The translations under genes were made by a program, and so were the position numbers. Shown here piece by piece: positions 1 to 9,424 of a stretch of DNA of 10,581 bases. The notes under the pieces were generated by a model. It was not told the origin of the DNA and made no database searches. It was given only the letters and a program-made list of their open reading frames with translations. Origin of the DNA: Baffinella frigidus (taxonomy: Eukaryota > Cryptophyceae > Cryptomonadales > Baffinellaceae); the NCBI GenBank assembly GCA_026770585.1, contig MU646503.1, positions 550,835 through 561,415 on the forward strand. Direction: 5' to 3'. The first letter of the stretch is position 1. Each line of letters begins with the position of its first letter.

Positions 1-186
1 GGTTTAGTGTGTGGGGTTTGAGGTTTGGGGTTTGGGGTTTAGGATTTAGGATTTAGGATTTGGGGTCTAGGTTCTAGGGTTTAGGGTTTGGGGTTTGGGG
101 TTTAGGGTTTAGCGTTTAGGGTTTGGGGTTTAGGGTTTAGTGTTTAGTGTTTAGTGTTTAGTGTTTGGGATTTAGGGTTTGAAGAC
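1..186 (+). repeat. Degenerate telomere-like repeats in the intron after exon J
   Basis: Heptamers related to TTTAGGG, with TTTGGGG, TTTAGTG and GATTTAG variants, fill the whole stretch. The G-rich strand is +, so the gene's coding strand is CCCTAAA-like. It abuts the exon J donor at 185-186 and continues out of the window. Confidence 0.95.
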
Positions 187-226
187 CTCCCGCGATGTAT
201 TCGAGGAAAGTCGCCTGGTGCTTCAC
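187..226 (-). CDS. Copine exon J (vWA-domain entry motif)
   Basis: 40 nt, acceptor CCCTAAAG|GTG, donor GGGAG|GTCTTC, phase 0 in and phase 1 out. It reads VKHQATFLEYIAGG (last Gly split by the intron). The motif [ST]FL[DE]Y[IVL]-x-[GS]G is diagnostic of copines, where it leads into the DFTASN strand of the vWA-like domain. That strand is not in the window, so the gene continues past the left edge. Both flanks are telomere-like repeat. Confidence 0.9.
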
Positions 227-271
227 CTTTAGGGTTTGGGGTTTAGGGTTTAGGGTTAAAGGTTCAGCGGT

Positions 272-338
<67 letters not shown>

Positions 339-3300
339 GGTTTCAAGGTTAGGGTTTGGGGTTTAGGGTTTTAGAGGTTTATGGTGGAGGGTTTAGGGTT
401 ATAGGGATTAGGGTTTCAGGGTTTCAGGGTTTCAGGGTTTCAGGGTTTCAGGGTTTCAGGGTTTCAGGGTTTCAGGGTTAGGGTTTGGGGTTTAGAGCGA
501 TGCGCAGAGATGTCGGCCACGGAAATCATATCAAAAAATAATATCAAAAAAATAGTATCAAATAATATCAAAAAAATAGTTCAAGTCGACGGTTCTGGAA
601 CAAAAAACGTCCACTTCGTCATTGTTTTCCACTGTTACCTTAAGTTAACAGAGGTTCCCCTTTTTCTTTGAGACGTTCCACTCTCGACTTTTGTCTCGGC
701 GGGCAGCGCTCTTTGATTCAAAAGTCATCCCGTGCGAGTTCACAACAAGTGTTGTACAGGATTGCAAACAAAACTTTATCTCTCTCTCTCTCCTCTCCTC
801 TCTCTCTCCTCGCCTCTCTCTCTCTTCTCCTCTCTCTCCTCTCTCTCTCCTCGCCTCTCTCTCTCTCCCTCCCCCTCTCCCCCCTCTCCCCATCTCTCTC
901 CCCCCCTCTCACCCAGCCTGCCGGCCGGGCCCGTCGTGGAATCTCTCTCGAAATGTTATGTTGTCTCTCTCTCCGTAGACAACATAACAATTCTCCGGGA
1001 GGCGACACGCGAGAGCAGAAGATGCTCTAGAGAGGCGGGTCCCTGCTCTCGGGAGGGCACACGAAAGAGAAGATACTCTCGAGGGACCTACCCAGAGTCA
1101 TATATCACCAAGGATACCTCGTATACGAAGATGACACAATCTGGACAGTGAGGTTCCCACAGTCATCCTTGGAATCCTTCTTCAGCTTCGAAGGTCCCAG
1201 GAGCCCTACGGCCATATATCACCAAGTATACAACGTATACACTGGTGTACCGCGATCTGGACAGTGAGGCTCCCCTACCCAGAGTCATATATCACCAAGG
1301 ATACAACGTATACGAAGATGACACTGAGGCTCCCGCGGTCCTTCTTGGGATCCTTCTTCGGCTTTGTAGAGCCAATCTGGTAGGACTTGGCCAGAGCGAA
1401 CTTCGAACTAGCGAGATTGCGAACTTCTAGATGGACTCTTTAGGACATGTAGTGTTTTCAATTCAAATTTTGCAGAAAAAATCGGTGTTTACTAATAATT
1501 ACGGTCCATCTAGAAGTTCGCAATCTCGCAACTTCGAAGTTCGCTTTGGCCAAGTCCTACCAGATTGGCTCTAAGTCCTGGGAGCCCTACGGCCTACAGT
1601 AGGTAATACCATAGGCATAACTACCCGGTTTTCAGGACGTTAGCCGATGAACATTTTTGGTACCTCGATCTGGACAGTGAGGCTCCCGCGGTCCTTCTTG
1701 GAATCCTTCTTCGGCTTGTCGACTTTGTACCTGCGTTGTGGTTCGTGGTTTGGGGTTTGGGGTTCAGGGTTTAGGGTTTGGGGTTTAGGGTTTGGGGTTT
1801 AGGGTTTGGGGTTTGGGGTTTGGGGTTTGGGGTTTGTGGTTTGTGGTTTGTGATTTGTGGTTTTGGGTTTAGGGTGTAGGGTGTAGGTTTTAGGGTTTAT
1901 GGTACCCCTTCAGCCCGCCTGTGCGGAGAAGCTCCTGCCTAATGTGTTATAGTGAAGACTAATAGTATTACGGTGCTGACTAACAGTGTTATAGTGCTTA
2001 CTAATACTTGCTATAGTGCTGACTAATAGTATTATAGTGCTGACTAACAGCATTATAGTGCTGACTAATAGTTACGAAGTTGGGGTGTATCGTACCCCTT
2101 CGGTCCACCAGCGCTGAGAAGTTCCTGCACTGTTATAGTGCTGACTAATAGCATTATAGTGCAGACTAACAGTATTATAGTGCTGACTAATAGTTGTAAT
2201 AGTGCAGACTAATAGTATTACAGTGCTGACTAACAGTATTATAGTGCTGACTAACAGCATTGTAGTGCTAACTAATACTTGCTCTATAGTGCTGACTAAC
2301 AGCATTAAAGTGCTGACTAGTACTTGTTATAGTGCTGACTAAAAGTATTATAGTGCTGACTAATACTAGTCACAGCGCTGACTAGTAGTATTATAGTGCT
2401 GACTAACAGGATTATGGTGCTGACTAATACTTGTTATAGTGCGGACTAATAGTATTATAGTGCTGACTAACAGCAATATAGTGCTGACTAATACTTATCA
2501 CAGCGCTGACTAGTAGTATTATAGTGCTGACTAACAGTATTATAGTGCTGAATAATAGTTATAGTGCTGAATAATAGTTGGGGTGTATCGTACCCCTTCG
2601 GCCCGCCCGCGCTGAGAAGTTCCTGCACTGTAACGGTCACCTGATGTAGGGTTTAGGGTTTGGGGTTTAGGGTTCAACGTTTTTGGGTAGCTTGTTTAGG
2701 GTTTAGGGTTTAGGGTGTAGGGTTTAGGGTTTAGGGTTTAGGGTTTTGGGTTTGGGGTTTAGGGTTTAGGGTTTAGGGTTTAGGGTTTAGGGTTTAGGGT
2801 TTAGGGTTTAGGGTTTGGGGTTTGGGGTTTGGGGTTTGGGGTTTGGGGTTTGGGGTTTGGGGTTTGGGGTTTGGGACTCACAAAACAACGGACGAAAGGG
2901 TTTGGGGTTTGGGGTTCAGGGTGTAGGATTTAGGGTTTAGGGTTAAGTGTTTAGTGTGAAGTGTTGAGTGTTTAGGGTGTATGGGTTTAGGGTTTAGGGT
3001 TTGGGGTTTGGGGTAGGACCTCGCCGCAGTAGTCGGGATCAGAGGCTGTGTTCTGGTCGTAGACCTGGGGTGGGGGTAAGGGTTTAGTGTTTAGGGGTTA
3101 GGGTTTAGGGTTGAGGGTTTAGTGTTTTAGGTTTTAGGGTTTAGGGATTAAGAGTTTAGGGTTCATGGGGGGTTATTGCAGGATGTTGCGGTTTGGGGTT
3201 TGGGGTTTAGACCTGGCTCGTCAGGAGTTTCGGGTTTAGGGTTCCGGGGTTGGGGTGCAGGTTGTAAGGGTGTGGGGGTTTTGGTTTGGGGTTCGGGATT

Positions 3301-6300
3301 TGGGGTTTGGGGTTTGGGGTTTGGGGTTTGAAGTTTTGGTTTAGAGTTTGGGGATTGGGGTTTGAGGTTTGAGGTTTGGGGTTTGAGGTTCAGGGTTTGG
3401 GTTTTGGGTTTGGAGTGTGAGGTTCGGGGTTCGAGTTTGGGGTTTCTGGTTTGGGGTTTGAGGATTGGGTCTTGAGGTTTGGGGTTTGAGGTTTGGGTTT
3501 TGAGGTTTGGGGTTTGAGGTTTGGGTTTTGGGGTTCGGGCTTTGAGGTTTGGGTTTTCAGGTTTGGGGGTTGGGGTTTTGGGTTTGGGGTTTGAGGTTAG
3601 GGTTTTGAGGTTTGGGTTTTGAGGTTTGGGGGTTGGGGTTTGGGTGTTCAGGTTTGGGGTGTGGGGTTTAGGGTTTAGGGTTTAGGCCTGGATGATGATC
3701 GGGTTCTCCATTTTGCCGGCGTTGACCTGCAATGCAGAGGGTTTCGTGTTTAGTGTTTTGTGTTTAGTGTTTAGTGTTTAGTGCTTAGGGTTAGACCACT
3801 TGCGAGTCTGATACCACCTTTCAAGGTTGCTAGAGTTTAGGGTTGAGGGTTTAGGGTGCAGGGTTTAGGGTTTGGGGTTTAGTGGTTAGGGTTTAGGGTT
3901 CAGGGTTCAGGGTTGAGTGTTTAGAGTTTAGTGTTTAGTGTTTAGTGTTTAGGGTTCAGGGTTTGGGGTCTAGGGTTTAGGGTTCAGGGCTTAGGGTTTA
4001 GGGTTCAGGGTTCAGGGTTGAGTGTTTAGAGTTTAGTGTTTAGTGTTTAGTGTTTAGGGTTCAGGGTTTGGGGTCAAGGGTTTAGGGTTCAGGGTTTAGT
4101 GTTTAGGGTTCAGGGTTCAGGGTTTAGGGTTTGGGATTTAGGAGGACCTTGTTGAGAGGGAGTGCAAGGGTTTTGGGTTTAGGGTTTATGGTTCAGGGTT
4201 CAGGGGTTAGGTTTTAGGGTTTGGGGTTTGGGGTTTAGGGAGAACCGTCTTCTCCGTTCAGGGTTGAGGGTTCAGGGTGGAGAACCTTGTTAAGGAGGGG
4301 TTCGAAGGGCTTGACGGAGTTTAGGGTTCACGGTTTAGGGTTCAGGGTTCAGGGTTTGGGGGTAAGGGTTTAGGGATTAGGGTTTAGGGTTTAGGGTTCA
4401 GGGTTTTGGGTTTAGGGTCTGGGGTTTGGGACCTTGTCGAGGGGGAGTTCGAAGGGTTTAGGGTTTGGGGTTTGGGGTTTAGGGGTTAGGGTTTGGGGTT
4501 GAGGGTGTAAGATTTGGGGTGTGGGGTTCAGGGATTAGGGTTTAGGGTTTGGGGTTTAGGGTTTAGGGTTTGGGGTTTGGGGTTTAGGGTTTAGGGTTTG
4601 GGATTTGGGGTTCAGGAGAACCTTGTTCAGGAGGAGTTCGAAGGGCTTGAAGACCGGGTTATGGTTGCTCGAAATAACCTGTTGTTCGATCCAGAGGGTT
4701 ACGGGTTTCCAACGGCGCACCAGGCTCCATCCGTAGGAACCCCCCTATGTCCCTACGGGTTGCCTAGTGTAGGGTCACAGCACACCGTCTGGCGCACGGT
4801 GTGCTATCCACATTCTTAGTATATGGGGGGATTTCTTAGTATATGGGGGGGGGTTCTTAGTATATGGGGGGAATTCTTAGTGTCCACACGGAGGGCTTCG
4901 AGGGTTTCGGGGCCCCTGGATGTAGCGGTAATGTGACCAAATTTGCATTAGAAAACCCGAAAGGGGAGACCGGGTTGTGGTTGCTCGAAATAACCTGTTG
5001 TTCGATCCAGAGGGGTAAGGGTTTCCACCCCCACGTATATGGGGGGAACTCTTAGTATATGGGGAAATTCTTAGTATATGGGGGGAATTCTTAGCATATG
5101 GGGGCAACTCTTAGTATATGGGGGGAATTCTTCGTATATGGGGGGAATCCTTAGTGTCCACACGATCCCCTAGATTGAGCGGTGACGTGACCAAATTTGC
5201 ATGAGAAACCCCGAAAGGGAAGACCAGGTGCTTCTTGCTCGAAACCACCTGTTGTTTGAAACAGGTTATTTCGAGCAACAATGACCTGTTGATCGTTCAG
5301 GTCCGCTGCCGAGCGAGGACGTCATTCAATTTTAAAGGGTTTTAAAAACTTTCACCTGAATCCTCAGGGAAATAGACTTTTAAAATAAAAAACTGAGGCT
5401 GGATTCTGGCCTCAGCTTTTAAACGAACCCCCGGGTGCCTCGATAGCGGTTAGAATTTCCACTTAGCAGGCACCGTGGTCCTCTTCTCCCCCATTCCCGG
5501 GCTAAGACCGGGGTTTTGTTGCTCGAAATCACCTGTTGTTCGCAGGGTTTAGGGTTTCCACTCCATCAATCAACACAGCGGACTTCGAAGGGGGGTTTCG
5601 AATAACCCCTAAGCGATAAGACCTAGGACCCTACGATAGGCAACCCGTAGGGACATAGGGGGGTTCCTACGGATAAGGTTATGGAAAGGTGGCCCGGTTT
5701 GGGCCGAAAATCCCTTCGTAGCCCGCTGTGTGGACAGCGGACTTCAAAGGGGTTTCGAATAACCCTTAAGCGCTAAGACCTATGACCCTACGGTAGGCAA
5801 CCCGTAGGGACATAGGGGGAAGACCGGGTTCCTGTTGCTCGAAACAACCTGTTGTTCGTAGGGTTTACCACGCCAGAGGCCTCGAAACATCTACTTTTGA
5901 CATCTTTCAGCAGGAAACCCGAAGGATTCTAACGTCACTTTAGACCAATCTGGCTTGGATAAGACAGTCATTACCCTCGAGCCCTCTGGCGTGGTAGGGA
6001 CTAGAGGAAACGTTGGGGAACAACCCTCTGTCCCGCTACCGAGCGAGGACGGGACACGATTTTAAAAACTTTAACCTGAATCCTGAAGGAAATGGACTTT
6101 TAAGATGAAAAGCCAGGACCGGAATCCCGGTCCTGGCTGTCTTATATGTGCCGAGTTGGCTCGACAGCGGCCTACGGATTGCCTGCCGCAGGGTCTTTTG
6201 GATCCACGCAGGGCCCTTCGGGGGGCTATTCCAGGGTCGCCCTTTGAGCCGTTGGGTCGCCCTTGGAGCCGTTTTCTTCCCAAAATTGACTTTTGAATAC

Positions 6301-9263
6301 CATTTCCCTAAAACAAATGACTTTGGAATACTCCCCCCTCCAGCCCTGCGTGGTATCTACTTTATGGGTTATTTACGAGATCCCTTTGCAGTCCCCTGTG
6401 GTAATTCAAGAACATGAGTATTTCAAATTATTTTGGTAATGAAATTTACTACACATGATGATCGTATTAGTAATAGTAAAGCATTCCTGTAGAAATTTGC
6501 ATAGCACAAAATAATTTAATCAACCTGTTCCCGGGTGAGTGTGGATACCTCGGTGCTCACGTTTCCGAGGCGGGCTCGTTCCTTGAGGCTCATAGACTAT
6601 TGTATCACTCAACTCAACTCAAGGCTTCAAAGCCTATCAGGACATGTATCGAGAGTAATAAAGAAGAAAAAGAAGAAGAAGAAGAACTACACGGTGGGCT
6701 ACGAAGGTTTCGTTGAGGCTGGATTTTACGGTGAACCTGAAGTGAAACCTCTGAAGGTGCATCGAAAAATCTTTAAAAGTTGATTTTCTTCAGGCAAGTT
6801 GACTTTTGATAAAAGGTTCGCAGTCCACCGTGTGGGACCGTGCGACGGTATCCCACACGGTGGGCTGAAAACCTTTCATCAAAAGTCAACTTGCCTGAAG
6901 ACAATTAACTTTTAAGGATCTGCAGAAGAGGATACCTCGATGCGGTGGAATTCCTCGAGTTCCCCGTCCACACGAGGTTAACCAGGCGAACAGAATCGAT
7001 GGACGTTTGAGGGTTTTGTGGGGGAAGCTACACGGAAAGCGTGTAGGTACGTGACCAATGTGCTGACTTTTGGCGTGTTTCCTGGGCAACAATCCAATAG
7101 TTGACTTATGAATATGTTCGCACTTTTGGCGTGTTTCCTGGGCAACAATCCAATAGTTGACTTATGAATCTGTTCGATAGCCTCGTGTGGGTCGCCGCGC
7201 TTACGACTCAGGACCAGAGAAACACCGCGGACTTCGAAAGCATTTTGGATAACCCTTAAGCGATAAGACCTATGACCCTACGGTAGGCAATCCGTAGGGA
7301 CATAGGGGGGGTTCCTACGGATAAGGTAACCGGAAATAGGCTGATTCTGAAGCTTTCCCCCTGCGTAGCACACTGTGTGGGTGGTATACCACCCACACAG
7401 TGGTGCGGTGGAATTCCTCGAGCTGACCGTCCACACAAGAATGCTAGAGGGGCCTATTTAAAACCAATGTGCTTTTAAAAGTGGGAATTTGTGTAGTAAC
7501 TTTCGCTGATTGGTCACGTAACTACCCATATATTGGCCAGTCACGAAGTTGGAACACCTTATCCTGTTACAAATTTTTACAACCCCACATTTAAATAGGA
7601 TCCTCGAGCATCCTCGAGTGGTGTGGATACCTCGGTACGGTGGAATTCCTCGAGCTCCCCATCGCCGCGCTTCCGGCTCAGCACCAGAAACTTGTCTCCT
7701 GCAAGTTAAAAAAACACCAGTGGTCAAAAACGAAGAGTTAAAAAAATCCAGTGGTCAAACGAAAACTGCCCATCGCCGGCTCAGCACCAGCAACTTGTCT
7801 CCCGCAAGTTTGAACGGTTTCAACCCGGCCCTTCCTGGTCCACACAGCGGGCTACAAAGGGATTTCAGGCCCAAATCGGGCCGAGTTTCCGTTACCTTAT
7901 CCGTAGGAACCACCCTATGTCCCTACGGGTTGCCTACCGTAGGGTCCTGGGTCTTATCGCTCAGGGGTTAATTCCTCGAGCTGCCCGTCGCCGCGCTTCC
8001 TGCAAGTTTGATCCATTTATTCTCCTATTTCAGTCAACCCGGCTTTTGACCACGAAAACCTCCAGCGGTCAAATGGTGTAAATGGTCAAATGATATAAAT
8101 CCAGCGACGCGTTCTGTGCGAGGGGCACTAAATCCATGCTGGATTTAGTACAAGTAGAACGGAAGGACAGAGAGAGAGAGGGGGGAGAACCTTTCCCGAT
8201 CTACGCTAGACCTGAGTGTGGGCAATCTCATCAACTCCCTTTACACAAAATAGCCGGAAATCCGGCTATTTCTCCAAAAGTTGACAGAATTTGAAGGCAA
8301 ATTGTCGAAATTGACTTTTGCGATTGCTCCCCATCAGGTCTAGCGTAGAAAGTCCTGTGTCGCAAGGAAGCTCCCCGACCAAGACAGATTCTGTCCCGCT
8401 ATCTTAGGCTTCTGACGCCGAAGATAAGGGTGTATATACTATTTTAGGCATACAATGATGCTATCTTACGCCTTTTCATCAGGACAGATTCTGGTATGGT
8501 CCGAGATGAGACCCAGTCCTGTGTCACGAGGGAGTTCCCCGAGATCCGATCAGAATCCAAAGGTTGAGGCACCCTCCTTTTAAAAGCGTTGACTGGTACG
8601 AATGAAACATTATGGTACCCATGAATGGCTCCAATTTCTGGCTTTTGGCGTGTTTCGTGCGAAAGAATCCCAGGTCCGAGATGAAATGCTTTCCACCTGA
8701 CGAGAAAGAGAGACGCGAGTTTCCCAACGGATTTAGTTTGGACCTACCTACCGTAGGCCGTAGGGCTCCTAGGACCAAAGTGTCCTAGGATTTTGGCCTA
8801 CGGTAGGAGGTCTGATCAGAATCCAAAGGTTGAGGCTCCTTCCTTTTAAAAGCGTTGACTGGTACACATCAAAAATTATTTCCCCATTTCAACATCTGAA
8901 TTTGCAGTCAAATCCCCACTAATGACCTGGCGTGGGAAAGAGAGAGAGAGAGAGAGAGAGATGGAGGGAGGGAGGGTGGGAGAGAGATGGAGGGAGGGAG
9001 GGAGAGAGAGAGAGATACAGACAGAGAGGGGGGGGGGGGGAGAACCTTTCCCAATCCAGTCCTGTGTCGCAAGGAAGTTCCCCGAGATCCGATCAGAATC
9101 CAAAGGTTGAGGTTCCCTCCTTTTAAAAGCGTTGCCTGGTGCAAATAAAACATTATGGTACCCATGAATGGCTCCAATTTCTGGATTTTGGCCGTGTTTC
9201 GTGCGAAAGAATCCCAGATTGACTTTAGACAAATCCCCACTTATGACCTGGGGTGGAAGCGCC

Positions 9264-9350
<87 letters not shown>

Positions 9351-9352
9351 AG

Positions 9353-9390
<38 letters not shown>

Positions 9391-9391
9391 G

Positions 9392-9424
<33 letters not shown>

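Larger units (their letters stand above)
3727..4621 (+). repeat. Telomere-like intron E-F with exon E relics
   Basis: About 895 bp of TTTAGGG, TTCAGGG and TTTAGTG heptamers, with an internal duplication (about 3895-3985 resembles 4005-4080). Interruptions at 4148-4168, 4245-4262, 4286-4315 and 4433-4456 are copies of the 3' part of exon E. The one at 3797-3829 is unexplained. Confidence 0.93.

Noticed and set aside
645-1151. Several open frames rich in Ser/Leu or Arg/Glu around the CT tract
   Set aside because: They are translations of a microsatellite in several frames, with no domain and no splice context.
2072-2305. A 77-codon minus-strand frame across the 21-bp satellite
   Set aside because: It is a repeat-period artefact (a 21-bp unit is a multiple of three).
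1-4660. A chromosome end or subtelomere
   Set aside because: The TTTAGGG-like tracts are interstitial, degenerate and interrupted by in-phase copine exons; they occur at both sides of the window in the same orientation.
4598-4819. A + strand frame containing ENLVQEEFEGLED
   Set aside because: It is the reverse complement of exon E, which has intact splice sites and a family match on the minus strand.
4812-5154. CRISPR-like array (20-bp repeats)
   Set aside because: The units are contiguous with no unique spacers, in a eukaryotic intron.
6111-6138. Rho-independent terminator
   Set aside because: The stem is strong, but the context is a eukaryotic intron and the hairpin belongs to a duplicated repeat.
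6105-6417. + strand frames at 6105-6417
   Set aside because: They begin inside a hairpin repeat, have no recognisable motif and overlap each other in different frames.
8513-8700. A further copine exon reading FFRTKHAKSQKLEPFMG or WDSFARN in the unit copies
   Set aside because: It looked like the DPFLxxxR strand, but exon D at 7631-7698 supplies that part with exact phase and splice sites, and the frame differs between unit copies.
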